Source of the DNA: Pseudomonadales bacterium
Lineage (GTDB): Bacteria > Pseudomonadota > Gammaproteobacteria > Pseudomonadales > Azotimanducaceae
Length of the DNA: 64,000 nucleotides
NCBI GenBank assembly: GCA_028285415.1
Contig: JANQPF010000013.1
Span: forward strand, 62,001-126,000
Reading direction: 5' to 3'
Each line of letters begins with the position of its first letter. Positions within the stretch are counted from its first letter, which is position 1. The notes under the pieces were generated by a model. The model saw only the letters and a list, made by a program, of their open reading frames with translations. It was not told where the DNA came from and ran no database searches. The translations under genes and the position numbers were made by a program. Of the stretch, positions 16,254 to 25,147 are shown in pieces.

Positions 16254-16705
16254 GGCGTGCCTCCCATGAGTTCTGCCATCGCCGTTTGAATGGTCTGGAC
16301 ATCAAAGTACTCGCGCCAATAAGAGATCTTCCCATCTTCAATTTCCATCACGGCGGTTACCGGCAGCTCAAACCAGCCTTGCGCAACACGATGCCGATCC
16401 AGACGCTGGACAAAAACGACGTTACCCTCTGCCGCCGTACGCTCGATAATGAACTCGTTTTCCTCAATGGGTGCGAAGAGAGGTTCCAACACCTCTCTTA
16501 CGCCACCGTGTCCGTGAACGGTCGTTCCCGGACTGTTCACGTATTCCACGTCCTCGGCGACATGGTCGAGGCCGGTCTCAAAATCCATGCTTTCCATCGC
16601 TTTGAGAAACGCAAGGGCTACCTGTGTGGGTGAGTCTTGGCTCATCGCATCCTCCGGGAGATAACTCATCAGAACCAGGGCCAGGGTGAGCAACGTTTTT
16701 CGCAT
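16250..16705 (-). CDS. Secreted limonene-1,2-epoxide-hydrolase-like (SnoaL fold) protein, 151 aa
   Basis: A signal peptide (MRKTLLTLALVLMSYL) is followed by VALAFLKAMESMDFETGLDHVAEDVEY, VHGHGGVREVLEPL and ITAVMEIEDGKISYWREYFD-type motifs of the LEH/NTF2 superfamily. First gene of the three-gene operon. The palindromic region between it and the divergent TetR gene probably holds its operator. A role in epoxide or terpenoid turnover is suggested but not proven. Confidence 0.75.
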   Translation of the reverse strand: MRKTLLTLALVLMSYLPEDAMSQDSPTQVALAFLKAMESMDFETGLDHVAEDVEYVNSPGTTVHGHGGVREVLEPLFAPIEENEFIIERTAAEGNVVFVQRLDRHRVAQGWFELPVTAVMEIEDGKISYWREYFDVQTIQTAMAELMGGTP

Positions 16706-16737
16706 CTGATACCCGCTCTATACTTAGCACTTGATAC

Positions 16738-16772
16738 GTAGCACTTGCTACATTGAACGTAGCGTACGCTAC
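16738..16772. promoter_or_regulatory. Two palindromic operators for the divergent TetR regulator
   Basis: GTAGCACTTGCTAC (16738-16751, 6-bp arms, 2-nt centre) and GTAGCGTACGCTAC (16759-16772, perfect palindrome) start 21 bp apart, two helical turns. They share GTAGC/GCTAC arms. They lie between the operon start at 16705 and the regulator, where TetR repressors normally bind. Confidence 0.7.
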
Positions 16773-16807
16773 ACACTACAATGGGTCAATACCTTTCAGG
16801 AATACCA

Positions 16808-17317
16808 GTGAGCCCGGATACCCTCGCCACTCAGATCAAACGCGAAGAGATTGTTCAGCGTGTCGCGAACCACCTCGTGGCCAGAGGATTCGAGGACAGC
16901 GGAGTCCGCGCGCTGGCCGCCAGCGCCGGCATCAGCGACCGGATGCTCATGTACTACTTCGAAACGAAGGAAGAGCTGATTGCCCAGGCGCTTCTGCTGC
17001 TTGCGGAAGGGATGGCCGCCTCACTTGACGAGCTGGTCCCGCAATCCCGCGCCTCTGCGTCGCAAATCGTTGCGGCACTCACAGACAACAACGAGCAGAG
17101 CGATCTTCAGCGCGGGGTTTTGATGCTCTGGTTCGAAATCATCGGTCTGGCCATTCGTGGCGGTGATCCTTACCGCGCCACGGCCAATCAGATTCTGGAA
17201 AACTATGAGCAGTGGATTGCCGGCAAGCTGCCACCAAATCAGCGGCACCGGGCGCGGGAGATACTCGCGCAGATAGAAGGGCAGCTTTTGCTGAACCTCC
17301 TCACCATGGGCAAGTAG
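16808..17317 (+). CDS. TetR-family regulator, 169 aa
   Basis: The helix-turn-helix is clear: GVRALAASAGISDRMLMYYFETKEELIAQALL. I chose GTG 16808 because it has an AGGA ribosome binding site at correct spacing. The ATG at 16781 lies 8 nt after an operator palindrome with no ribosome binding site. The C-terminal ligand domain is divergent. It most likely represses the divergent hydrolase operon and itself. Confidence 0.85.
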   Translation: MSPDTLATQIKREEIVQRVANHLVARGFEDSGVRALAASAGISDRMLMYYFETKEELIAQALLLLAEGMAASLDELVPQSRASASQIVAALTDNNEQSDLQRGVLMLWFEIIGLAIRGGDPYRATANQILENYEQWIAGKLPPNQRHRAREILAQIEGQLLLNLLTMGK

Positions 17318-17356
17318 ATTTAGCTTGGGCCGATACTTCCGTGTGGGCAATAACCC

Positions 17357-17779
17357 CTAGACCTGCACCGCCATTTCCACTTCCAACATCAAGTCTGAGG
17401 CCGCTAACGCTGAAACGCCTATCCCGGTCAGGCTGGGTTGGGAGCCGTTGAGGAATTCGAGCAGTATCGGAAAGGACTCGGACATTTTTTCTTCATCAAG
17501 GTCCACAACATAGATGCGTAGCCACACAATATCCTCGGTACCCGCATTGAGCGCCTCGAGAGCACCCGCCAGGTTGGCTACGACCCATCTCGTTTGTTCG
17601 GCGATGTTGTCAGGTGCCGGCTCTCCATTGCCTCTGGATGCTACCTGGCCTGAAACGTAGGCAATCCGCCCTGACTCGACTACGGAAATCTGTGAATAGC
17701 CTATCGACGTGGAATCAGGCAGTACCTCTGGATTGACGCGACTGATCACCGTGAAAACCTCCTCTTGTTTGAGATTCAC
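17357..17779 (-). CDS. RidA (YjgF/YER057c) family protein, 140 aa
   Basis: The fold signature ISVVESGRIAYVSGQVA, ALNAGTEDIVWLRIYVVD and PSLTGIGVSALA matches Rid proteins. These hydrolyse reactive enamine/imine intermediates or act on related substrates. The length is a little above the usual 130 aa. Arg in WLRIY is at the place used for carboxylate binding. It is convergent with the TetR gene. Subfamily unclear. Confidence 0.85.
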   Translation of the reverse strand: MNLKQEEVFTVISRVNPEVLPDSTSIGYSQISVVESGRIAYVSGQVASRGNGEPAPDNIAEQTRWVVANLAGALEALNAGTEDIVWLRIYVVDLDEEKMSESFPILLEFLNGSQPSLTGIGVSALAASDLMLEVEMAVQV

Positions 17780-17839
17780 CCTAGCACACTGAACGTCACA
17801 GCTTTGGAGGGTAGCCCGCGGCCCAGGCGCAAAACACGC

Positions 17840-18490
17840 TCATGCGTAATGCGTCAGGCACGCGCGCAACATCACCGCAACGAGCTCGGCTTGCGCTGCA
17901 ATGTAGTCTTCCGAAAACACGTCAACCTGGTGCACTTCGGCAATGACTTCATCGTCAATGAACGGAAAGTTGATCGCGCCGAAAATGGTTGGGATGACAT
18001 GGGCCGCAAACTGACGAGGCGCACGCGAGAAAACCGTCTCGACCGTCGCAACCAGCATCTTCTGCAACGGCTGCAGGTAATTCTGTTTCAACCACTGAGC
18101 TCGCTCTCCACCCTGACGGGTTTCATCTACCGCAATTCTGACCAGCCATGGGTTGTCCGCAGAAAACCTGACGATGGAACGCGCGAACTCGTCAGCCGCA
18201 GCCTGCGGCTCTCGAGCACTGAATTCAGTCGTGAACTGGACCGCCTCAGCTTTCAGCCCCTCAAAGGCTTCCGCAAGCGACTCTTTCCATAACGCCTCTT
18301 TTGAGGCGAAGTGATAATGCACCAGGGGTTTGGCAACCCCCGCGGACCGTGCAATCGCCTCGATACTAGCGCCCTTGAATCCGCACCGAGCAAACTCTTT
18401 CAGCGCTGCCGTCCGGATGGCCAATCTGCCGTCTTCTCTATCCAGCTTTGGACGACCGGGCTTGCGCTTTACAGCGATAGATTTGCTCAC
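17840..18490 (-). CDS. TetR-family regulator, 216 aa
   Basis: The GTG at 18490 gives SKSIAVKRKPGRPKLDREDG, a basic extension, then AALKEFARCGFKGASIEAIARS and AGVAKPLVHYHFASKEALW, a canonical TetR helix-turn-helix. A longer upstream reading would run into the divergent GST gene and is rejected. The AT-rich palindromic intergenic region suggests autorepression and control of the GST gene. Confidence 0.85.
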   Translation of the reverse strand: MSKSIAVKRKPGRPKLDREDGRLAIRTAALKEFARCGFKGASIEAIARSAGVAKPLVHYHFASKEALWKESLAEAFEGLKAEAVQFTTEFSAREPQAAADEFARSIVRFSADNPWLVRIAVDETRQGGERAQWLKQNYLQPLQKMLVATVETVFSRAPRQFAAHVIPTIFGAINFPFIDDEVIAEVHQVDVFSEDYIAAQAELVAVMLRACLTHYA

Positions 18491-18505
18491 GATGCCGCTT
18501 GACTC

Positions 18506-18557
18506 ATTTATTAGAATGGATAGTATAATATTTATTATGTCGAGCAGTCTAATAAAT
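18506..18557. promoter_or_regulatory. Nested AT-rich palindromes in the TetR/GST divergent promoter
   Basis: ATTTATTAGA (18506-18515) and TCTAATAAAT (18548-18557) form a 10-bp inverted repeat. Between them ATAATATTTATTAT (18525-18538) is a 14-nt palindrome. The region is much more AT-rich than its surroundings. Probable operators for the TetR regulator, overlapping the promoters. Confidence 0.6.
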
Positions 18558-18580
18558 TTCTCTGAATCGAGGACCTGACA

Positions 18581-19375
18581 ATGAAACTCACGCCCGACCA
18601 GGTCACAACCAAAGAGGTCACCGAGTGGCAAGGTGTCCACCTGCTCCACTACCACATGTCTTCCTGTTCCCAGAAAGTAAGGATCCTGCTTGGAGAGCTT
18701 GGGGTCGATTTCGAATCGCATCACGTTGATCTGCGTCAAAACCAGCAAAAGTCGGACTGGTATGTAGGCATCAACCCGAATGGTGTCGTGCCGACGCTGG
18801 TTCACAACGGCGACGTGCACATCGAAAGCAACGACATCATTGCGTACTTGAACCAACAATTCGCCACACCCGATACGTCACTGCTGCCTTCGAACGCCGA
18901 GGATGAGGAAGCGTTGCAAGAACTGCTCGACTTGGAGGATCAACTGCACGCTGACTTGCGGGCGGTAACTTTCACTTACATCGCACCGGCAATTCACGAG
19001 GATCCAGAAGCTGACGACAACCTGGGGTATATCGGACGATTTCACGATGCCTTTACACGCCTCAATCAGCGACTGGCGGAACGCACTTATCTACTTGGCG
19101 ACAAGTTGACCCTACCGGACGTTGCTTGGTTCATTACGCTGCATCGCCTTGCGCTGGCCGGCTACCCGCTGGAGGAACACGCTCATCTTGAACGCTACTA
19201 CCGGCACTTATCCCAGCGACCTGCATTCAAAGCGCAGATCGCGGCGGGTCCGTTGCCGCTGCGGCTAGCCGGTTTCGTGTATCGCACCTGTCTTCGACTC
19301 AAGCGCTCCCTCGCGCGCGACTTTGCGCGCTGGCGGCAAGGCGCTGAGCCCAGTCCAGAGGCAAGTCGGGGGTGA
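18581..19375 (+). CDS. Glutathione S-transferase family protein, 264 aa
   Basis: The N-terminal thioredoxin-fold GST domain has HYHMSSCSQKVRILLGELG, NPNGVVPTLVHNGD (cis-Pro) and ESNDIIAYL. The C-terminal helical domain (about 110-220) includes YLLGDKLTLPDVAWF. Cytosolic. It is divergent from a TetR regulator, suggesting induction by a xenobiotic or reactive metabolite. The extra C-terminal basic tail is not part of the GST fold. Confidence 0.85.
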   Translation: MKLTPDQVTTKEVTEWQGVHLLHYHMSSCSQKVRILLGELGVDFESHHVDLRQNQQKSDWYVGINPNGVVPTLVHNGDVHIESNDIIAYLNQQFATPDTSLLPSNAEDEEALQELLDLEDQLHADLRAVTFTYIAPAIHEDPEADDNLGYIGRFHDAFTRLNQRLAERTYLLGDKLTLPDVAWFITLHRLALAGYPLEEHAHLERYYRHLSQRPAFKAQIAAGPLPLRLAGFVYRTCLRLKRSLARDFARWRQGAEPSPEASRG

Positions 19376-19405
19376 TTCAGTCATTCAATCAGGCATGGAG
19401 GGTCG

Positions 19406-20005
19406 GTGACTAATCCACGCAGCAAAGCCAGTCTGCTTATCGGGGTCATCTTTATTGGCGTTGGACTTGCCGTGTTCGGCATACGTCTCATCCACGCCGG
19501 TCCATACGCGATGCCACACGGCGCGGCGCTCTTTGGTGGTATCGGTGCAATTGTGCTTGGCGGAATTTTGCTTGGGGTCGGAAGATTTCGACCATTCGGG
19601 TGGATTGCCGTCGCCGTCAGTCCCCTGGCACTGTTCCCAGCCCTCTACTCCATCATGGGTGAATCCGAAGAGGTGATCTCCCTGTACGCCAGAGATTCGC
19701 AAGAGAACGTCGTTGATCTCCGACTGTGGATTGTCGATCGTCCCGACGGCGCGTGGGTGGGCATGGCTCGCGAGAAGGCGTTGGCCCACGGCTTGGACGG
19801 TCAGACGCTCAGCATGCTACGCGCCGGCGAACTGGTTTGCGTCGTGCCGCGGTTACATGACGATCGCGATACCGCAGCTGCGGTACACGCGATGAAAGTC
19901 GAGAAATACGCGGTAGCGCAGATTTTTGGTTCGATCGGCCTGTATCCAACGGAGGCAACCGCCGCTACCGTTGCACTGCACCTCGAACCTTGCCCAACGT
20001 CTTGA
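19406..20005 (+). CDS. Hypothetical membrane protein with C-terminal soluble domain, 199 aa
   Basis: The GTG start follows GGAGGG. Three hydrophobic helices (about 9-30, 38-60, 66-84) precede a soluble domain with LRLWIVDRPDGAWVGMAREK and VAQIFGSIGLYP. The soluble part faintly recalls deazaflavin nitroreductase-like (split beta-barrel) proteins, but I am not sure. It follows the GST gene by 30 nt on the same strand and may be co-transcribed with it. Confidence 0.6.
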   Translation: MTNPRSKASLLIGVIFIGVGLAVFGIRLIHAGPYAMPHGAALFGGIGAIVLGGILLGVGRFRPFGWIAVAVSPLALFPALYSIMGESEEVISLYARDSQENVVDLRLWIVDRPDGAWVGMAREKALAHGLDGQTLSMLRAGELVCVVPRLHDDRDTAAAVHAMKVEKYAVAQIFGSIGLYPTEATAATVALHLEPCPTS

Positions 20006-20014
20006 GGTTTCCGT

Positions 20015-20899
20015 CTATTGCAGCGCCTTGAGCGCGTTGATCCGATCTTCCAAGGGCGGATGGGACGTGAACAACGCCTTCAACCCTTGCCGGGTACCGG
20101 CACTGATACCAAATGCCGCCATGGAATCCGGCATCTGGTCCGGCTGATCTGAATGACGCTGCAACCGCTGTAACGCCGCGATCATATTGCCGCGACCGGC
20201 AAGCTCCGCACCCGCCTCGTCTGCACGGAACTCACGCCGACGGGAAAACCACATCACAATCATGGTCGCGAGTATCCCGAGGACAATCTCTGCCACTATC
20301 GACGTCAGGTAGTAGCCGATGCCAAGCCCGCGCTCGTTGCGCAGCACAACTCGGTCGACAAAGAAGCCAATCAGACGCGCAAGGAACATGACAAACGTAT
20401 TCACCACACCTTGAATCAGGGTCAGCGTAATCATGTCGCCGTTTGCCACGTGGCCGACTTCATGTCCCAAGACCGCTTCTACCTCACCCTGGTTCATGTT
20501 GCGCAGAAGACCCGTGCTTACGGCAACCAGCGCGTTGTTTCGGTTTGCTCCCGTAGCAAAGGCGTTGGGTTGAGGGGAATCGAATATGGCCACTTCCGGC
20601 ATGCCAATGCCTGCTTGCTCAGCCTGTCTGGCAACCGTATCGACAAGCCAACGTTCCGTGCTGTCGCGCGGATCGGTGATCACCACAGCCCCGGTGCTGC
20701 GCTTGGCCATCCACTTAGATATGAAGAGGGAGATGAACGCGCCGCCAAACCCGAAAAGCGCACAAAATACGAGCAACGCGTTGACATCCAGATCCACCCC
20801 GTTGTTGAGCAGAATCGACTCGAAGCCGAGCAAACGAAACGTCAAACTCGCCAGTATGAGGACGGCAAAGTTGGTCATGAGGAATAGGGCAATTCGCAT
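20015..20899 (-). CDS. htpX: Membrane zinc metalloprotease HtpX, 294 aa
   Basis: Two N-terminal membrane helices, the zinc motif [13 protein letters not shown] (HEXXH) and the third ligand region [14 protein letters not shown] are all in place. [22 protein letters not shown] is the M48B signature. Full length for the family. HtpX is an inner-membrane protease that degrades misfolded membrane proteins under heat or envelope stress. A heat-shock-like promoter lies upstream. Confidence 0.95.
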   Translation of the reverse strand: MRIALFLMTNFAVLILASLTFRLLGFESILLNNGVDLDVNALLVFCALFGFGGAFISLFISKWMAKRSTGAVVITDPRDSTERWLVDTVARQAEQAGIGMPEVAIFDSPQPNAFATGANRNNALVAVSTGLLRNMNQGEVEAVLGHEVGHVANGDMITLTLIQGVVNTFVMFLARLIGFFVDRVVLRNERGLGIGYYLTSIVAEIVLGILATMIVMWFSRRREFRADEAGAELAGRGNMIAALQRLQRHSDQPDQMPDSMAAFGISAGTRQGLKALFTSHPPLEDRINALKALQ

Positions 20900-20926
20900 A
20901 GCGCGTTTCCTGTCTGTGAATTTTTT

Positions 20927-20975
20927 GGGTTTAGCGACAATCCCCTACAGTGGGGCTAAACCCGGCATTTTCCAA
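20927..20975 (-). promoter_or_regulatory. Possible sigma-32 promoter and inverted repeat before htpX
   Basis: On the minus strand TTGGAAA (20969-20975) and CCCCACTG (20948-20955) are 13 nt apart, close to the sigma-32 pattern (TTGAAA, N11-16, CCCCAT). GGGTTTAGC (20927-20935) and GCTAAACCC (20955-20963) make a 9-bp inverted repeat around the -10 element, possibly an operator. Confidence 0.4.
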
Positions 20976-21099
20976 TCTACATAGCCGAGCGAAACCATCG
21001 GTAAAACCGAATGAAGTCGGGGGTCCCGCCCTGGCAACCGCAGACCTCAGGAAGGACCGGCTGATGCAGTCCAGAAGTTGCTTGCCCGTTCTCGCGTTC

Positions 21100-22278
21100 T
21101 TAATCCGGCCAATGCCAGCTCGGCTTATCGAGCATTCCCTGCCCTTGGACTTCGGTTTGTCCTAGTTCCTTTTCGAGCTGAATCTCGTTGCAGTCTTCGC
21201 CCTCTGCAAGCGCGTGCACCAGACGAGACGCGTGCGTGACGACCCAAATCTGACTGTGCTCAGACGCCCTGAGGATGAGGCGGCCCAAAGCCGGGAGGAG
21301 ATCGGGATGCAAGCTCGTTTCCGGCTCGTTGAGCACCATCAACGGTGGCGGCCGCGGCGTCATCAACGCTGCAATCCACAACAGGTATCGCAGTGTTCCA
21401 TCTGAGAGTTCTGACCCTGTTAAACCGCGGAGCAACCCTTCCTGATGAAACGTCAACGCAAATCGATTGTCCTCGCGAACCCCGATTTCAACGTGAGCTC
21501 CTGGAAAAGCGTCCGCGACGACCTCGTCCAATGCTCCTCTGTCGCCAATCTCTCGAATGGTCTGCCATGCTGCAGCGAGCGCCTGTCCATCATGATCGAG
21601 CACAGGCGTCCGCGTGCCCAGCTGAGGTTGTCGCGATGGCGCATCGCTATCGGTTCTGAGGTGATCGTAAAATCGCCAAGACCGTATCTCTTCCCTGAGT
21701 CTCACAATTTCCGGCGCTTTTTCAGGATCGCTACTATGCGTCAACATGCTTTCGAAGTTAGGCACGTGCTGCGCGATGACCTCCCAGCTTCGCGCAACTC
21801 TGGTTTTGACGACCGGGCCCTCTCGGTCTACCAGCGCACTGGCAGGACGATAGCTGGGACCCGACCAGATTGTTTCCCGCTTTATCTCCGGGTCCAACGA
21901 GAATGCCGAGGGCTCGGGATCAGCCGGGTCGGGCGGTGGCGGCAATCCAAGAGATACGGCATAGCCGAAGTCATCACCCGAAAATCCAAGTCGCAGCCGC
22001 TTTGGTCCGCTGCGATGGGTGCCTTGTACCGCGACCTCACCTTTCTTCATGCGATCCGAAACACTCGCTGGGCCCGCCCAGAACGTAGACTGCAGACCGC
22101 CCTCGCGAGCCAGCGCGTTGACTACGCCACCACTGGACGTTTCTGCGAGCAAGCGTAGCGCTCGATAGAGGTTTGATTTGCCGCTGCCATTCGGCCCGGT
22201 GATTACGTTGAGCGATGTGAGTGGTACGACGAGATCTAATACCGACCGGTAGTTACCTATGGCGAGAGTGTGCAACAC
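21100..22278 (-). CDS. AAA family ATPase (AAA_21/RecF-like), 392 aa
   Basis: The N-terminus TLAIGNYRSVLDLVVPLTSL and Walker A GPNGSGKSNLYRALRLL, the signature region SELSDGTLRYLLWIAAL and Walker B LMVLNEPETSLHPDLLPALG match the ABC-like OLD/RecF AAA_21 group. No TOPRIM nuclease domain follows (the end is LVHALAEGEDCNEI and a short tail). Such standalone ATPases occur in defence or repair contexts, but no partner is adjacent except the divergent ClpS-AAA fusion. Function is unknown. Confidence 0.8.
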   Translation of the reverse strand: MLHTLAIGNYRSVLDLVVPLTSLNVITGPNGSGKSNLYRALRLLAETSSGGVVNALAREGGLQSTFWAGPASVSDRMKKGEVAVQGTHRSGPKRLRLGFSGDDFGYAVSLGLPPPPDPADPEPSAFSLDPEIKRETIWSGPSYRPASALVDREGPVVKTRVARSWEVIAQHVPNFESMLTHSSDPEKAPEIVRLREEIRSWRFYDHLRTDSDAPSRQPQLGTRTPVLDHDGQALAAAWQTIREIGDRGALDEVVADAFPGAHVEIGVREDNRFALTFHQEGLLRGLTGSELSDGTLRYLLWIAALMTPRPPPLMVLNEPETSLHPDLLPALGRLILRASEHSQIWVVTHASRLVHALAEGEDCNEIQLEKELGQTEVQGQGMLDKPSWHWPD

Positions 22279-22439
22279 GCTTGTTCTGTTCCCTTAGTCC
22301 CTGGGTCCGATCAACTACTCATCATACCGAGATCAACAAGCTTGCTCTCCCGAAATGGTGCAGAACCGTGCAGCAAACCACCAAAAACGTGATGCAGGTA
22401 TGCTAGTTTCGCGACTCCTCAGAACACCAGACAGCTGAT

Positions 22440-24185
22440 ATGCAGGATGCACCGGAGACCGATGCTCGCTTCGAGATCACAATCTACAACGATAGCGCTA
22501 CGCCGTTCGCTTTCGTTGTTGACCTCATCTCCCGTGTGTTCGCATTACCCAGGTACGAGGCGGAGGCCCTGGCTCAAAGGATCAACAAATCCGGCAAATG
22601 GGCATTCGGCCCTTATCCCGAAACGATAGCGAAGGCGATACATACTGAATTGGAAACGTCTATCGAAGAGAACGAGCACAAGCTACTCGTAGATTGCCGG
22701 GACTACACAAGTCCTGATGAGCAGGGACCAAAGCAGTGCTCTTTCTGCGGCAAAGTAAGCAACGCGGTAGAGCACCTCTTCGCCGGAGACAAAGCAAACA
22801 TCTGTGACGAATGCACCGTTCGCAGCGCGGGACACCTGCAGGATCTACTACCCACCTCCAAGCATCGCTACACGTTTCAGCTTCTTGATTGGCACTTCGG
22901 CGATGTCTCACCGGACAGCTTTGTAAAAACCAGCCGCACTTATCCCGGCAGGGTTCGCGCAGACTTGCAGACAGCGATTGAGAAGTTGTTTTCGGCAAAG
23001 GCGATCCGTGCTTTGGGCGTCAAGCAGCAGTACGGACATGAACATATTGACCTGACGACCGTATGGACAAAAGGGCGCAACGCTCACGGTATCGCGCCGC
23101 TGTCTTTCGAAGAAATAGACATCGGCGAGGCCGCGCCAAAACAATGTCAAATCAACGGCCTGTGGCTCCTTGAAGAGGACAATGCTCGCTACGCCGCGGT
23201 TCTATCGCGCGAAAACGATTACACCGGTGGTTTCAAGATCTTTCTGGAAATCGGCGGACCGCAGGGTGAACAAACGGCAGCCATCTGTCGACGTATCTTC
23301 GACTCAATCGAAGAACACATCCGCGAGGCAAAGTCCTATCGGGGCAAAGTCTTGTCCCTGGAGCAATCCCCGCGTTATGGAGGCAGTTCTACGGGGATCA
23401 CCGTCCACCGAATCGAATCCGTGGATAGGGACCAGGTCATCCTTCCGGAACTTTCGCTCAAGGAACTGGACAGATCGATCATTCGCTTCTGCGAACAACG
23501 AGATCAACTTCGTGAATTAGGACTACGGACCAAACGCGGCGTGTTGTTCTACGGACCGCCCGGGACCGGGAAAACCCATACGATTCGGTACCTGGCATCG
23601 CAGTTGCCCGGACACACGACGTTTCTCGTCACCGCGGAACAAATTGGCCTGCTACCAGAGTACTTCTCGCTAGCCCGCTTACTACAGCCCGTAATCTTCG
23701 TTATCGAAGATGCCGACCTGCTCGCTAAGTCCCGCGAGCGCATGCATGGACCGGCGGATGAAATCCTTCTCAATCAACTTCTGAACGAAATGGACGGTCT
23801 GAAAGAGGATGCGGACATACTCTTCATTCTCTCGACCAACAAACCGGAAGTTCTGGAGGAAGCGCTCATAGCACGGCCAGGTCGCATCGATCAGCTCATA
23901 GAGTTCCCCAGGCCCGACGACGGTTGCCGTCGTCGACTGATGACCTTGTATGGCGGAAGCCTGGTCATTCCGAATGATCTGACTGATGACATCGTTTCGC
24001 GCACAGAAGGTGTGAGCGCGTCTTTCATCAAAGAACTGATGAGACGTCTTGCTCAGTATTCGATAGAACGAGAGGCAAAAGGGACGGTTGAGCAAGACGA
24101 CGTTCAACAGGCACTGGAAGAGATGCTCTCCCAGGCCAGCGTCCTCAATCTTGCAGTCCTAGGCGGCAATCAGGATGACCCATAG
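22440..24185 (+). CDS. ClpS-like / ClpX-type C4 zinc finger / AAA ATPase fusion, 581 aa
   Basis: Residues about 10-86 match the ClpS adaptor core: YNDSATP (Asn17, Asp18, Thr21-Pro22), FVVDLISRVFALPRYEAEAL, and ENEHKLL. The ClpS His that helps bind N-degrons is replaced by Asn49. Residues 100-125 form a ClpX-like C4 zinc site (Cys100, Cys103, Cys122, Cys125; CSFCGKVSNAVEHLFAG). Residues about 140-330 are unassigned. The C-terminal AAA domain has Walker A GPPGTGKTH at 372-380, Walker B VIFVIEDAD and the second region ARPGRIDQLIEFPRPD, like FtsH/CDC48-group ATPases. No protease domain is present. I infer an unfoldase with a built-in substrate adaptor. The weak ribosome binding site gives slight doubt about the start. 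Confidence 0.85.
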   Translation: MQDAPETDARFEITIYNDSATPFAFVVDLISRVFALPRYEAEALAQRINKSGKWAFGPYPETIAKAIHTELETSIEENEHKLLVDCRDYTSPDEQGPKQCSFCGKVSNAVEHLFAGDKANICDECTVRSAGHLQDLLPTSKHRYTFQLLDWHFGDVSPDSFVKTSRTYPGRVRADLQTAIEKLFSAKAIRALGVKQQYGHEHIDLTTVWTKGRNAHGIAPLSFEEIDIGEAAPKQCQINGLWLLEEDNARYAAVLSRENDYTGGFKIFLEIGGPQGEQTAAICRRIFDSIEEHIREAKSYRGKVLSLEQSPRYGGSSTGITVHRIESVDRDQVILPELSLKELDRSIIRFCEQRDQLRELGLRTKRGVLFYGPPGTGKTHTIRYLASQLPGHTTFLVTAEQIGLLPEYFSLARLLQPVIFVIEDADLLAKSRERMHGPADEILLNQLLNEMDGLKEDADILFILSTNKPEVLEEALIARPGRIDQLIEFPRPDDGCRRRLMTLYGGSLVIPNDLTDDIVSRTEGVSASFIKELMRRLAQYSIEREAKGTVEQDDVQQALEEMLSQASVLNLAVLGGNQDDP

Positions 24186-24252
24186 AAACCAGAGGGCGAG
24201 CTTCGTGAACCACATCACCAAACCCGACCTGTTCAAGCGGCACTCTGGCCGG

Positions 24253-24885
24253 ATGAACACCTCTATGTCGCTGCCAGCCTTCGTTCTAAGCCTGTGGATT
24301 GTGATGGCCGCTCTAACGGCGCATGCCGCAGACGAACGTAGCGGACAGCAAGTAGAACAGGACGTTTGGCTCGATCAGTTGTTGGAGAACGTAACCGTCG
24401 ACTACGGCAAGTTTCGTCCACTAACCGACGACAGTGCTACGAGCGTTGTCGACCGCTATGGCATCGAAGCGGACGCGGTGTTTCTGCATGAAGATTGGAA
24501 ATCCACCCACGGCTTCGGACCGGCTGCCTTTGTGAAGGTGGTATCCGGTGCTGAGATGGGGCATTGGCATCGATTGGAAGAGGCGCTAGCTGGCGGAGCG
24601 CCACGCAAACAGGGCAATTTGTCACCGGCGCTACGACGTGCGCTGGCCGATGTCGTGAGCGATCCATCGTCCGATGTAGAGTTTGACGCCAACCTGCGCA
24701 TCGTCTCATGGCGCAGTACATGGCGGGATGGTGACGACCTTTATCACCGGCTGAATACCCTTCAATGGAGCGCAGACGATCAGAGCGTCACCCAGACGGT
24801 GATGTTGGTGGCCGATGCTGACTTTGCTCAGACCAGCGGGGACATGGCGCGTTTTTTCGAGACCATGGTCGTGCTGATGCAATAA
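24253..24885 (+). CDS. Secreted hypothetical protein, 210 aa
   Basis: The ATG at 24253 gives the signal peptide MNTSMSLPAFVLSLWIVMAALTAHA. An earlier in-frame ATG at 24175 overlapping the AAA gene adds a basic stretch that is not signal-like. The mature part is acidic, with repeated Asp/Trp-containing segments (VVSDPSSDVEFDANLRIVSW). No family is recognised. It lies 70 nt after the ClpS-AAA gene on the same strand; a link is possible but unproven. Confidence 0.6.
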   Translation: MNTSMSLPAFVLSLWIVMAALTAHAADERSGQQVEQDVWLDQLLENVTVDYGKFRPLTDDSATSVVDRYGIEADAVFLHEDWKSTHGFGPAAFVKVVSGAEMGHWHRLEEALAGGAPRKQGNLSPALRRALADVVSDPSSDVEFDANLRIVSWRSTWRDGDDLYHRLNTLQWSADDQSVTQTVMLVADADFAQTSGDMARFFETMVVLMQ

Positions 24886-24965
24886 CAGCTGGCTGGCTAC
24901 CGAACTGGCTAAAACTTGCCCAGCCGAGCCATCAACGCGTCATAGTCTTGGAAGCTTGGTACGAA

Positions 24966-25010
24966 TGGTAGCTAGGGGGAGACTTGAACTCCCGACCTCA
25001 GGATTATGAA
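24966..25010 (-). repeat. Displaced 45-nt copy of tRNA-Met 3' half (attachment site)
   Basis: These 45 nt are identical to 29383-29427, the 3' half of the tRNA-Met gene from CCA to the anticodon loop. Identity stops sharply at both ends. This is the direct repeat left when an integrase-type element inserts into a tRNA gene. The 253-nt stretch 24886-25138 otherwise holds only short hairpins (CGACTT/AAGTCG at about 25020). Confidence 0.9.
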
Positions 25011-25128
25011 CCGCCTTTTTCGACTTTGAAGTCGTTTTAAGCAGCCTGAAGGAGCCTCGTAAAGCCCTGTTTTTATTGACATTTACTACGAGGGCGTTTT
25101 AGATCCCCTTAACGTGTTTGTTCTAGAC

Positions 25129-25147
25129 CGTCTACATAGTGTCTACA
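25129..25147 (+). repeat. 19-nt end repeat of the island, left copy
   Basis: CGTCTACATAGTGTCTACA occurs here and at 29317-29335. It contains two GTCTACA units 11 nt apart. The pair sits just inside each end of the tRNA-Met island, as expected for arm-type integrase binding sites. Confidence 0.75.

Noticed and set aside
18491-18859. Longer start for the TetR regulator
   Set aside because: It would cross the palindromic promoter region and overlap the divergent GST gene; TetR features begin after GTG 18490.
24966-25010. A second tRNA gene
   Set aside because: Only the 3' half is present; it cannot fold into a cloverleaf and is an attachment-site remnant.
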